Source of the DNA: Cohnella candidum
GTDB taxonomy: Bacteria; Bacillota; Bacilli; Paenibacillales; Paenibacillaceae
Direction of reading: 5' to 3'
Assembly (NCBI RefSeq): GCF_003713065.1
Contig: NZ_CP033433.1
Span: forward strand, 1,833,001 to 1,897,000
Length of the DNA: 64,000 nucleotides
The position numbers were made by a program, and so were the translations under genes. Shown here piece after piece: positions 8,174 to 15,855 of this stretch. The number at the start of each line of letters is the position of its first letter. Position 1 is the stretch's first letter. Under the pieces are notes generated by a model, which saw only the letters and a program-made list of their open reading frames with translations, was not told where the DNA came from and did no database searches.

Positions 8174-9619
8174 TCAGTCTTTCACGATTCCGTCTTCGCC
8201 GAAGGCTTCGACAGCTGCGTCTTTCACCGCTTTGTACATGTCGTCCGGCGAAATTTCGTTCGCCAGAAGCGCTTGCAGCTTCGGTACGATGACTTCGGTT
8301 TCGATCTTCGTCGCTTTGGCGCCGAGCTCTACCGGGATGTCGGGACGCGCAGGCGCTGCATGCGACAGCATCGTTTGAACGGCTTCGACGTTTTCCGGCA
8401 TGCGGTCGATCTTCATGCTTTCGGCTTCTTTCTTGGCGCTCTTCGTGATGTGGGCGGCGAACAGGTCGTTGTTCGTCGTGGCCGCTACTTTGCCGCTGGC
8501 CAGGAAGTAAGCCGCTTTGACGACGTTCGCTTTATGCTCGGCCGTCGGCTCTTTCTTGCCGCGGAAGGTAACGTAGCCGTCAACGACGGTGTAGGACACC
8601 GCAGGCTGACCGAAGAACGTCGGAACCGGCAGCACGATGTAGTCGACTTTGATGCTGTCCTTGACGGCGCTGGCGTCTTTGGCGTCCAGCTTCGCGTTGT
8701 TCTTCTTCGCGGAGTTTTCGAAGGTCGCAAGGCCTTTGCCGGTGATCATCGTCTGGCCGGTCAGGAACATGTTCCAGCGTTTGCCGCCGTCGATGGAGCT
8801 CAGTTCTTTCGGCATGGAGCCGTCGTCGATCAGCTGACGGACGTCTTTCAGAAGCTCAAGGAAGTTTTTGCTGGTGTAAGCGTATTTCAGGTCTTGGGTG
8901 AACACCGACGGCATGCCCGCGCTCTTGGCGAGAATGTTCAGGTAGTCTTTGCCGGTAACGCCCGCTGTCGCGAATACGAAGCCGTAGCGCTTGTAGTTGT
9001 CGCCGTCTTTCACGACGCCTTTTTTGATCGCTTCGCGGAACTGGTCGTACGTCCAGCCGTTTTTCTGGATCGATTTCCAATCGATGCCCGCTGCTTCGAG
9101 GAATTGCTTGTTTCCGCCGAGGGCGTGCACTTCCATGTAAGCCGGGAAGCCGTAGAGACCTTTGCCGTTCTTCATGTATTCGAGCGGCGCTTTGTCGTAG
9201 TCCTCGACCATGTCGGTCGTTGCCGAGTCCGTAATGTCCATGAGCATGCCTTGCTGAGCGTATTTCGATATTCCGTCGGAGCCGATGAAGGCGATGTCCG
9301 GCGGGCTGCCCGCGTTGACTTGCGTGTCGAGCTTTTGCGTCATGTCTTCCCAGCTGGCCGGCTCGATTTTGAGGGTCAAGTTCGGATACTGCTTATTGAA
9401 ATCGGCTTCCATTTGCTTGAAGTTGTCTTGGTAAGTAGGAGAAACCGGAGGAAGCAGTGCCGTAATCGTGTCTTTCGCGTCGCTTGCCGCGCTGGACGAA
9501 GCGCCCGAAGCGGCAGGGGAAGCGGTTCCACCGTCGTTCTTGGACGAACACGCGGCGAGCGAACCGGCGGAGAGCGTTAAGGCGAGAATGAGCGATGCTA
9601 CGCGCATTTTTCTTTTCAT
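8174..9619 (-). CDS. ABC sugar importer solute-binding lipoprotein
   Basis: 481 aa from the ATG at 9619 (GAGGAGG just upstream; an earlier ATG at 9640 lies before the ribosome site). Signal peptide with lipobox LAAC, lipid-attachment Cys24, then a Ser/Ala/Gly linker and a family 1 extracellular binding-protein fold. Captures the sugar outside the membrane for the MalF/MalG pair. Located between murQ and the permeases, so the ligand is probably a wall amino sugar. Family certain, ligand inferred. Confidence 0.9.
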   Translation of the reverse strand: MKRKMRVASLILALTLSAGSLAACSSKNDGGTASPAASGASSSAASDAKDTITALLPPVSPTYQDNFKQMEADFNKQYPNLTLKIEPASWEDMTQKLDTQVNAGSPPDIAFIGSDGISKYAQQGMLMDITDSATTDMVEDYDKAPLEYMKNGKGLYGFPAYMEVHALGGNKQFLEAAGIDWKSIQKNGWTYDQFREAIKKGVVKDGDNYKRYGFVFATAGVTGKDYLNILAKSAGMPSVFTQDLKYAYTSKNFLELLKDVRQLIDDGSMPKELSSIDGGKRWNMFLTGQTMITGKGLATFENSAKKNNAKLDAKDASAVKDSIKVDYIVLPVPTFFGQPAVSYTVVDGYVTFRGKKEPTAEHKANVVKAAYFLASGKVAATTNNDLFAAHITKSAKKEAESMKIDRMPENVEAVQTMLSHAAPARPDIPVELGAKATKIETEVIVPKLQALLANEISPDDMYKAVKDAAVEAFGEDGIVKD

Positions 9620-9667
9620 GAAGATCCTCCTCAAATTCATTGTATGGGATGCGATCGGCCAAGCGGA

Positions 9668-10582
9668 TTAAATAACTTTCATAAAGGAATTTATTGCCGC
9701 TTTGAGGTTGCCGTCGCATTGATCCAGCGCTTGCTCTGCTTGCGGTGCTTCTAGGCCCGTTTTGATCATCATGATGGCGAGCTTGCAATTCGTGGAAGCC
9801 CTTTCAAGGAAGTCTGCGGCGGTGTCGAAATCCACGCCCGTCGCGGCTCTGATAATCCGCAAGGAGCGATCGTGCAGCTTCTGGTTGCTCGCTTTCAAGT
9901 CGACCATCAGATTGTTGTAGGTCTTGCCGAGCTTCACCATCGTGCTCGTAGACAGCATGTTCAGCACGAGCTTCTGGGCGGACCCCGCTTTGAGCCGGGT
10001 GGAGCCCATGATGACTTCCGGTCCGACGACCGGGGCGATGCAGATGTCGCAGACGGCTTCCAGCTTGGAATTCTTGTTGTTCACGACTCCGATGGTGCTG
10101 GCTCCGATTTCGGAAGCCCTCTTCAATCCTGCGATGACGAAAGCGGCGCTGCCGCTGGCGGAAATGCCGATAACGGCGTCCTTGTCCGTCACCCCGCATC
10201 TGTCGATTAAAGCGATCCCCTCCTCCGCGTTGTCTTCGAATCCTTCCACCGCCACCCGAAGCGCCGTGTCTCCCCCGGCAATGTGTCCCTGCACGAGCAA
10301 AGGATCCGTGCCGAACGTGGGCGGGCATTCGGAAGCGTCCAGGACGCCGATCCGGCCGGACGTGCCGGCTCCGATGTAGAACATGCGGCCGCCGTTCTTC
10401 AGCACGTGATGCAGGACGTCTACCGCTTTCGCGATTTGCGGAATTTCTTGGGCAACCGCGGCGGGAACTTGAGCATCTTCGCGATTGAGCAGCTGCAGCA
10501 TCTGTTCCGTGGAGCATTCGTCGATCATCCGGGTATCCTGATTGATCTCCTCCGTCGTCAATCCCGCGAGATATTCGTTCAT
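9668..10582 (-). CDS. murQ: N-acetylmuramic acid 6-phosphate etherase MurQ
   Basis: 304 aa, standard length. SIS fold with YIGAGTSGRIGVLDASECPP, AGGDTALRVAVEGFEDN (active-site Glu region) and MGSTRLKAGSAQKLVLNM. It removes the lactyl ether of MurNAc-6-P, giving GlcNAc-6-P and D-lactate, the joining point of the AnmK and MurNAc-kinase routes in this operon. First gene of the leftward operon, with a promoter at 10654-10683 and an operator-like repeat just upstream of it. Confidence 0.96.
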   Translation of the reverse strand: MNEYLAGLTTEEINQDTRMIDECSTEQMLQLLNREDAQVPAAVAQEIPQIAKAVDVLHHVLKNGGRMFYIGAGTSGRIGVLDASECPPTFGTDPLLVQGHIAGGDTALRVAVEGFEDNAEEGIALIDRCGVTDKDAVIGISASGSAAFVIAGLKRASEIGASTIGVVNNKNSKLEAVCDICIAPVVGPEVIMGSTRLKAGSAQKLVLNMLSTSTMVKLGKTYNNLMVDLKASNQKLHDRSLRIIRAATGVDFDTAADFLERASTNCKLAIMMIKTGLEAPQAEQALDQCDGNLKAAINSFMKVI

Positions 10583-10653
10583 GTCGATTCCCCTACCCTG
10601 TGTTTGGTTGCGACCCTTCTTTCAACAGATGGTCTCATCTCTCTCTGGAAGTT

Positions 10654-10683
10654 ATCTTAAAGCTTCGCCGCCGCACCCGTCAA
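10654..10683 (-). promoter_or_regulatory. murQ operon promoter
   Basis: -35 TTGACG at 10683-10678, spacer 18, -10 TAAGAT at 10659-10654, about 70 bp before the murQ ATG. It is the only good sigma-A promoter seen for the nine-gene leftward operon. Confidence 0.65.
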
Positions 10684-10690
10684 TAGTTTC

Positions 10691-10705
10691 TGAAATAAAA
10701 TTTCA
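10691..10705. promoter_or_regulatory. Putative RpiR/MurR operator at murQ
   Basis: TGAAAT-AAA-ATTTCA, a perfect 6-bp inverted repeat, 7 bp upstream of the murQ -35. Its 13-bp core reappears twice in the rpiR/GH4 intergenic region (11747-11759, 11779-11791). A second AT-rich palindrome, TTTTCATGAAAA, is at 10731-10742. Confidence 0.65.
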
Positions 10706-10747
10706 CTATAAAACTTATTGCTGTTTTTTATTTTCATGAAAAGTCAC

Positions 10748-10778
10748 AAAAAAACACCGGCCGACAAACGGGCCGATG
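10748..10778 (-). terminator. Terminator of the rpiR-type regulator gene
   Basis: On the minus strand CATCGGCC pairs with GGCCGGTG (one G-T pair), followed by seven Ts. It lies 12 nt past the regulator stop and separates it from the murQ promoter. Confidence 0.8.
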
Positions 10779-10789
10779 TCGATGCCGCT

Positions 10790-11653
10790 TTATTTCCGAT
10801 GTTTCGCGGCCAGGATGTTGTGGGTTTTCGACAGATATTTTTTTACGTTCTGGTATTCGGCGCTGGCGACGCCCGCGAACAGCATGTCGATGACCGTCAG
10901 CATCGCGATCCTCGATCCCATCGCCCCGCTTCGGATCGTCAGCTCCGGCGTGGAAATGCTGAGAAGAATGTTCGACTTGTCCGCCAGCTCGCTTTTCGTG
11001 TATTTGGTCAGCGCGATGCAAGTGGCGCCGTTCCTCTTGGCGATCTCGAGCGCGTCCAGAATTTCGACGGTATCGCCGGAGTTGGACACGAAGAACGCGA
11101 CGTCCCCTCTGCCGAGCAAAGTCGCGGCCGTTAACTGGCTGTGGCCGTCGGTATAGGAGTGGCACAGTTTATTGATGCGGGAGAACTTCTGTTCCGCGTC
11201 CATGCAGACGAGCCCGGACGCCCCGATGCCGAAAAACACGATCCGGTTGCTGGAGCGCAGCACCTTCACCGCTTTGGCGATTTCGTTCCGGTCGATGATG
11301 CTCAGGGTATCTTCGATCGACTTCATATTATTGCGGGAAATGTTCGAGACGATGATCGAGAGGTCGTCCCCCGGCTGGATGTCCGTGTACGTCTCCTTCT
11401 GCTCTTCCTCCCTCGAACCGAGGGAAGCCGAGATGCTGACGATGAAGCTTCGGTAGCCGCTGTAGCCCATCGTCTTGCAGAACCGCAGCACGGACGCGTC
11501 GCTCGTCTTGCTGAGCTGAGCCAGGCTTTTGATCGAAAGATGGGGAACTTCGTCGAGGTTGGCGAGGATGCATTCGGCGACCATTCTCTCGACGGGAGTG
11601 AGGCTGTCCTTCATCTCCCGGATTTTAATCAGGATATTGTCATGTATAGCCAT
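10790..11653 (-). CDS. RpiR/MurR-type transcriptional regulator
   Basis: 287 aa: an N-terminal HTH of RpiR type (residues ~1-77, LSIKSLAQLSKTSDASVLRF) and a C-terminal SIS sugar-phosphate domain (~110-250, FFGIGASGLVCMDAEQKF, VSNSGDTVEILDALEIAKRN). Family members bind a phosphosugar; MurR of E. coli responds to MurNAc-6-P. Lying between murQ and the divergent GH4 operon, with matching inverted repeats at both promoters, it is the likely local regulator. GGGG lies 6 nt before the ATG. Repressor or activator mode is not decided by sequence. Confidence 0.88.
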   Translation of the reverse strand: MAIHDNILIKIREMKDSLTPVERMVAECILANLDEVPHLSIKSLAQLSKTSDASVLRFCKTMGYSGYRSFIVSISASLGSREEEQKETYTDIQPGDDLSIIVSNISRNNMKSIEDTLSIIDRNEIAKAVKVLRSSNRIVFFGIGASGLVCMDAEQKFSRINKLCHSYTDGHSQLTAATLLGRGDVAFFVSNSGDTVEILDALEIAKRNGATCIALTKYTKSELADKSNILLSISTPELTIRSGAMGSRIAMLTVIDMLFAGVASAEYQNVKKYLSKTHNILAAKHRK

Positions 11654-11685
11654 GCCGTTCCCCTACTTATCCTCGTTTTTCCTAA

Positions 11686-11714
11686 ATAGTAAGCCCATTC
11701 GCTCGAAAATACAA
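11686..11714 (-). promoter_or_regulatory. Possible promoter of the rpiR-type gene
   Basis: TTGTAT at 11714-11709, spacer 17, TACTAT at 11691-11686. An operator-like repeat lies 32 bp further upstream. Confidence 0.4.
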
Positions 11715-11746
11715 GCTTGCTTTTGTGGATTGGCGACAATAAGTTA

Positions 11747-11759
11747 GAAATTTTATTTC
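11747..11759. promoter_or_regulatory. Putative RpiR/MurR operator, copy 2
   Basis: GAAATTTTATTTC, identical over 13 bp to the murQ-side copy read on the other strand. 5-bp arms, 3-bp centre. Confidence 0.65.
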
Positions 11760-11778
11760 GAAGCATTTACGTCATACT

Positions 11779-11791
11779 GAAATATTATTTC
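11779..11791. promoter_or_regulatory. Putative RpiR/MurR operator, copy 3
   Basis: GAAATATTATTTC, one base different from copy 2 and 32 bp from it, about three helical turns. It ends 9 bp upstream of the GH4 -35, nearly the spacing seen at murQ. Confidence 0.65.
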
Positions 11792-11800
11792 TGCATATTA

Positions 11801-11830
11801 TTGTTGCCCCTTCTCCGCGCGTGCTATAAT
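11801..11830 (+). promoter_or_regulatory. Promoter of the GH4-kinase operon
   Basis: TTGTTG at 11801-11806, spacer 18, perfect TATAAT at 11825-11830, 52 bp before the start codon. Confidence 0.65.
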
Positions 11831-11882
11831 AGCGACAAATTCAGAAGGTTTCCCCCAGCTTATCCTACGGAAGGTGGCCCAC

Positions 11883-13181
11883 ATGAACAAGGAATTGAAA
11901 ATCGCGATCATCGGCTCCGGCAGCACCTATACGCCCGAACTGATCGAAGGCATCCTGAGACGCAAGGAAGTACTGCCCATCCGCGAGCTGGTATTGATGG
12001 ATATCGACGCCAGAAAGCTGGATGTCGTCGGCCGGCTGAGCGAGCGGATGATCCGGGCGGAGAACGTGCCCTGCCGCGTGACGATGACCCAGGACTTGGA
12101 CGAGGCGCTCGCGGGCGCCGACTTCGTACTCGGCCAAATCCGCGTCGGCAAGCTTCCGGCCCGGGTACTGGACGAGAAAATCCCGCTGAAATACGGGCTG
12201 ATCGGCCAAGAAACGTGCGGCATCGGCGGCTTCTTCAAAGCGATGCGCACCATCCCCGTGATGCTCCATATCGCCGAACGGATGAAGGCTCTTTGTCCGG
12301 ACGCCTGGCTGATCAACTTCTCGAACCCGGCCGGCATCAACACGGAAGCCCTGCTCAACCACGGGGGCATCAAGATGATGGGCCTCTGCAACGTTCCGTA
12401 TAACATGTTTAAAAGCATCCGCGAAACGCTATCGCTTCCACGAGCTAACTTCACCTATGTCGGCTTGAACCACCTCAGCTGGATTACGTCGATCGAACAG
12501 GACGGCACGGATTATCTGCAGCAGGCGCTGCAAATGGGTCTGAACAGCGAGGCCATGAAGAACATTCCGTCCAGCGGCTTCAGCAAGGAGCTGATCCAGC
12601 TCGTCGGGGCGATTCCCTCCTCCTATTTGGAATATTACTATTTTAAAGAGAAGAAGCTGAAGATGGTCCGAGAGGCTGAGCTTTCCCGAGGCGAAAAATG
12701 CATGCAGATCGAGGAAGACCTTCTGAAAATCTATTCGGACTCGGAACTCCACGTCAAGCCGGAGCTGCTGTCCTCCCGCGGCGGCGCCAACTATTCCGAA
12801 GTGGCGATCAGCCTGGTCGACGCCATCTACAACGACAAACAAGAGGTTCACGTGGTGAATCTCCTGAACCAAGGCGCGCTGGATTTCATGGAAGACACCG
12901 ACGCCGTCGAGGTTTGCGCGGTCGTCGGCAAGAACGGCGCCAAACCGATCAAAGTGAACGATTTCCGCAACCGGCACATCATCGACTACATGCGCATGGT
13001 CAAAGCGTATGAACGCGAAACCGTCGCCGCGGCCGTTACCGGCAGCGAGGAAGCGGCGATGCGCGCGCTGCTCATGAATCCGCTCGTCGGCGACTACGAT
13101 GCGGCGTACGCATGTTTCCATGAATTGAAGGAAGCCCACAAGGCTTATTTGCCCCAGTTTTTCGACTCGGCGTCCCGCTAA
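11883..13181 (+). CDS. GH4 family 6-phospho-beta-glucosidase-type hydrolase
   Basis: 432 aa from the ATG at 11883 (GGAAGG 7-10 nt upstream; a GTG at 11874 overlaps that site). NAD-dependent glycoside hydrolase 4: Rossmann start KIAIIGSGSTYTPELIEG, GQETCGIGGFFKAMRTIPVM with the metal-binding Cys, NFSNPAGI, and GLNHLSWI with the metal-binding His. Family 4 enzymes cleave 6-phosphoglycosides by oxidation-elimination. A sugar kinase gene starts 4 nt downstream, so kinase and hydrolase may work in sequence on an imported disaccharide. Beta-6-P-glucoside specificity is the best match; a 6-P-amino-sugar substrate is possible. Confidence 0.88.
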   Translation: MNKELKIAIIGSGSTYTPELIEGILRRKEVLPIRELVLMDIDARKLDVVGRLSERMIRAENVPCRVTMTQDLDEALAGADFVLGQIRVGKLPARVLDEKIPLKYGLIGQETCGIGGFFKAMRTIPVMLHIAERMKALCPDAWLINFSNPAGINTEALLNHGGIKMMGLCNVPYNMFKSIRETLSLPRANFTYVGLNHLSWITSIEQDGTDYLQQALQMGLNSEAMKNIPSSGFSKELIQLVGAIPSSYLEYYYFKEKKLKMVREAELSRGEKCMQIEEDLLKIYSDSELHVKPELLSSRGGANYSEVAISLVDAIYNDKQEVHVVNLLNQGALDFMEDTDAVEVCAVVGKNGAKPIKVNDFRNRHIIDYMRMVKAYERETVAAAVTGSEEAAMRALLMNPLVGDYDAAYACFHELKEAHKAYLPQFFDSASR

Positions 13182-13185
13182 GCAG

Positions 13186-14202
13186 ATGGCGAACCCAAAC
13201 TGCGTCATCGGCGTTGACGGCGGCAACAGCAAAACCGACTACTTCTTATTCGACATCAAAGGAAACTTCATTGATCATATCCGTGCCGGGACGTGCAGCC
13301 ACGAAAGGTTTCCGGACGGCTACGTCAGCGCGCACCGCGTCATGAACGAGAACATTTCGGAACTGCTCGGACGCAACGGCCTTGCGATCGAAGACGTGAA
13401 AGCCGCCGCGTTCGGATTGGCCGGCGCGGATGTGCCTTCTCAGAAAAAACGGCTGAGCGAGATCTTGGAGCGCATCGGCTTCAACCTCTACGCCGTCGAT
13501 AACGACTCATTCCTCGGCATTAAAGCGGGTTGCCCGACAGGAAGCGGGATTTGCTCCATCAACGGTTCCGGCACCGTCACCGGGGGCATCTCCCCGAGCG
13601 GCAGGCGCCTCCAAGTGGGCGGCGTCGGCAGCGAACTGTCGGGCGATGAAGCAGGCGGCTATTTCTTGGCGCGAAAAGTGCTTCGGGCCGTTTACGATTC
13701 TTTCTATCGGCTCGGACCCAAAACCGGGATGACGGGATCGGTAATGACACTGCTTGGCATTCAGGATCAAGAGATTTTCCTCGAGACGGCGCTGGACGGC
13801 GTGGTGAATCGGACGCTTCCCAACACGGAGCTGATGCGGATCCTGTTCGCTGCCGCCGACGCCGGCGACGGAGCGGCGCTGGAAATCGTCGACCGTTCCG
13901 CCGAGCAGCTCGCCCGATCCACCGCGGGCTGCATGAACAGCTTGGACTTCGGCGAAGAAGTGGATATCGTGCTGGCCGGATCGGTGTGGGTGAAGGCCGA
14001 AACCCCGCTTCTGCTCGACCGATACAAAAAATACGTGGCCCAATGGACCACGCACAGCTGCCGCTATTCGATCTTGGATGTGCCTCCGGCCGCCGGCGCC
14101 ATCCTATGGGCGCTCGAATTGACTCGCGGGCACGCCCCCGAACCCGAACCCCGGCGGAAAGTCATCCATGAACTGCATCAACGGATCAACAACGGACGGT
14201 GA
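13186..14202 (+). CDS. BadF/BadG-family sugar kinase, second copy
   Basis: 338 aa, GlcNAc-kinase-like: IGVDGGNSKTDYFLFD (phosphate-1), SINGSGTVTGG (phosphate-2) and GVGSELSGDEAGGYFLARKV. It starts 4 nt after the GH4 stop with no clear Shine-Dalgarno, so translation probably depends on the upstream gene. Only distantly similar to the kinase at 1312-2238, so not a recent duplicate. Likely makes the 6-phosphate that the GH4 enzyme needs; substrate inferred. Confidence 0.85.
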   Translation: MANPNCVIGVDGGNSKTDYFLFDIKGNFIDHIRAGTCSHERFPDGYVSAHRVMNENISELLGRNGLAIEDVKAAAFGLAGADVPSQKKRLSEILERIGFNLYAVDNDSFLGIKAGCPTGSGICSINGSGTVTGGISPSGRRLQVGGVGSELSGDEAGGYFLARKVLRAVYDSFYRLGPKTGMTGSVMTLLGIQDQEIFLETALDGVVNRTLPNTELMRILFAAADAGDGAALEIVDRSAEQLARSTAGCMNSLDFGEEVDIVLAGSVWVKAETPLLLDRYKKYVAQWTTHSCRYSILDVPPAAGAILWALELTRGHAPEPEPRRKVIHELHQRINNGR

Positions 14203-14234
14203 CCGCGAGCACGCGGCAAGCCATCCGGCACGAA

Positions 14235-14263
14235 GGAAGCCTGAACTCCCCGTTCAGGCTTCC
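14235..14263. terminator. Hairpin between convergent genes
   Basis: A perfect 12-bp stem GGAAGCCTGAAC / GTTCAGGCTTCC with a 5-nt loop. It overlaps the last codons of the leftward 89-aa gene. No U-tract, so terminator function is uncertain. Confidence 0.45.
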
Positions 14264-14523
14264 ATTGCGTTTACGGCCGCTTCCACCAGGTCGTCGAAAA
14301 AGTCGTCGTTCTCTTCGATCGCCTGTTCCACCGCCTCGATTTGCTGTTCGACGCCCGATTCGCTGAGGAAATTCAACGAATAGTTCCAGTCGTCCATCCG
14401 TTTGTCGCTCTGCAGCGTCAATTCGTACGGCTGCTTATGTCCTTCCACCTCGAAACGGACGCGGCCGAAATAACCGTCCCTCTCGTTGTAAGCCATCTCC
14501 GCGCTCGTTATCTTCGCGTTCAT
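14254..14523 (-). CDS. Conserved-looking small acidic protein, function unknown
   Basis: 89 aa from the ATG at 14523, with AGGAGG 8 nt upstream; the open frame continues upstream into map but without a ribosome site. The first half reads as beta-strands (YFGRVRFEVEG, QPYELTLQ) and the C-terminal half is a very acidic helix (EAVEQAIEENDDFFDDLVEA). No recognised domain. It follows map by 17 nt and is probably cotranscribed with it. Confidence 0.65.
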   Translation of the reverse strand: MNAKITSAEMAYNERDGYFGRVRFEVEGHKQPYELTLQSDKRMDDWNYSLNFLSESGVEQQIEAVEQAIEENDDFFDDLVEAAVNAMEA

Positions 14524-14540
14524 TGCGTCTTCCTCCTTGA

Positions 14541-15290
14541 TCAAATCGCCGTCAGAATCAAAGGCTCTCCCCGCGTCACCACGATCGTATGCTCGAACTG
14601 GGCGACGAAGCTTCCGTCGGAACATACCAACCCCCAACCGTCGTCGGCTTCATCGACGAGCTCCGCGCCCGTCGTCAGGAACGTTTCCACGGCCAGCACC
14701 AGCCCATTGGTCAGCAGCCGGTTATCACGCGGATCGCGAAAATTCAATATGTTGTCCGGCGCTTCGTGCAGCGCTTTGCCGATGCCGTGGCCCGACAGGT
14801 TGCGGATGACGTGGAATCCGTCCGAGCGAGCCTCCTGTTCGATGATCCGGCCGATCTGATTCACTTTCGTCCCGGCCTTCGCTTGCCCGATCGCTTTCAA
14901 GAGCGCCCGCTTCGAACTCGCGCACAGCTTCTCTTTCAGTGCCGAACGGCTGGGCGGCACGACGATCGTCGCGCCCGTATCCGCGTAGTAGCCGTCCAGC
15001 TCGGCGGACACGTCGACGTTGACGACGTCGCCCTCCCGGAGCTTGGCCGTTCCGGGGATGCCGTGCGCCGCAACTTGATTGAGGCTGATGCAGGTCGTCC
15101 CGGGAAACCCGTACACCTGATTCGGCGCGGACTTCGCGCCGTGCCGGTCCAACACCCGTTTGCCGATTTCGTCCAGCTCGGCCGTCGTGATTCCCGCTCT
15201 CGCGTTTTTCAGCATTTCCTCCCGCGCCATCGCAACGATTTTACCTATGCGCCTCAGCGCGATCAGATCGTTTTCGGAACCGACCGTCAT
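14541..15290 (-). CDS. map: Methionine aminopeptidase, type I
   Basis: 249 aa. Removes the initiator Met from new proteins with two metal ions. Metal ligands are visible: Asp in NVDVSAELDGYYADTGA (two Asp), His in LSGHGIGKALHE, Glu in LAVETF and Glu in AQFEHTIVV. GGAGG lies about 7 nt before the ATG. Stand-alone location away from the ribosomal-protein operon suggests the second map copy common in Bacillus and Paenibacillus, rather than the one beside adk. Confidence 0.93.
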   Translation of the reverse strand: MTVGSENDLIALRRIGKIVAMAREEMLKNARAGITTAELDEIGKRVLDRHGAKSAPNQVYGFPGTTCISLNQVAAHGIPGTAKLREGDVVNVDVSAELDGYYADTGATIVVPPSRSALKEKLCASSKRALLKAIGQAKAGTKVNQIGRIIEQEARSDGFHVIRNLSGHGIGKALHEAPDNILNFRDPRDNRLLTNGLVLAVETFLTTGAELVDEADDGWGLVCSDGSFVAQFEHTIVVTRGEPLILTAI

Positions 15291-15394
15291 CTCATGTCCT
15301 CCGTCCGTTGTGCGTTTAGCTTCATTATACTCTTCTTCGGCTCACGCGCAGGCATGCATTGTCACGTAAGCGTAAACATTTTGTATCGAAAAGC

Positions 15395-15423
15395 TTGACA
15401 TGATACAATTTGTATCATACATT
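15395..15423 (+). promoter_or_regulatory. xre promoter with embedded operator
   Basis: TTGACA at 15395-15400 and TACATT at 15418-15423, spacer exactly 17. The whole spacer (15401-15417) is TGATACAATTTGTATCA, a perfect 8+1+8 palindrome. A half site TTGTATC lies upstream at 15381-15387. A repressor bound there would block RNA polymerase, which points to autoregulation. Confidence 0.75.
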
Positions 15424-15465
15424 ACAAATAGGGTTAACCTGAATTCGTGTCAAGGGGTTATGCTC

Positions 15466-15822
15466 ATGAACATGAACATGGGAGAACGCCTGAGGGAACT
15501 TCGACTCCGGCGGAATATCTCTCAGGAAGAGGTGGCTCGCCATATCGGCATTACGCGGTCGGCGTACAGCCACTATGAGATCAATAACCGCCAGCCCGTG
15601 TACGAGACGCTGATCAAATTGGCCGCTTTTTTCGACGTTTCGCTGGATTATATGATCGGAGGCACCTCCTCCAAGCATAAATCCGAGACTTCGGACACTC
15701 AAGACACCCGCGAAATCATGTCCCTTCTCCAACACATGGACCAGGAACAACGAAGAAAGTCCATCCGGTTAATGAGCGATTTGATCCGCCAAGAACCCCA
15801 AGAACGAAGCGGCGGCGGTTAG
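15466..15822 (+). CDS. XRE family transcriptional regulator
   Basis: 118 aa from the ATG at 15466 (AAGGGG 8 nt upstream; earlier ATGs lie before or inside the ribosome site). Cro/C1-type HTH at residues ~5-60: MGERLRELRLRRNISQEEVA, ITRSAYSHYEINNRQP, AAFFDVSLDYMIGG. A short polar C-terminal tail follows. It resembles the small SinR/Xre-like repressors of Bacillus. The perfect palindrome inside its own promoter suggests that it represses itself. Its 3' hairpin overlaps the convergent kinase gene. Confidence 0.88.
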   Translation: MNMNMGERLRELRLRRNISQEEVARHIGITRSAYSHYEINNRQPVYETLIKLAAFFDVSLDYMIGGTSSKHKSETSDTQDTREIMSLLQHMDQEQRRKSIRLMSDLIRQEPQERSGGG

Positions 15823-15830
15823 CCCGGCCG

Positions 15831-15855
15831 ATCCCTTCCGTCAGGAAGGGATTTT
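15831..15855 (+). terminator. xre terminator
   Basis: ATCCCTTCC-GTCA-GGAAGGGAT followed by TTT. The stem overlaps the stop codon of the convergent histidine kinase gene. Confidence 0.6.

Noticed and set aside
8060-9580. Plus-strand 506-aa frame opposite the binding-protein gene
   Set aside because: Shadow of a clear lipoprotein with lipobox and ribosome site.
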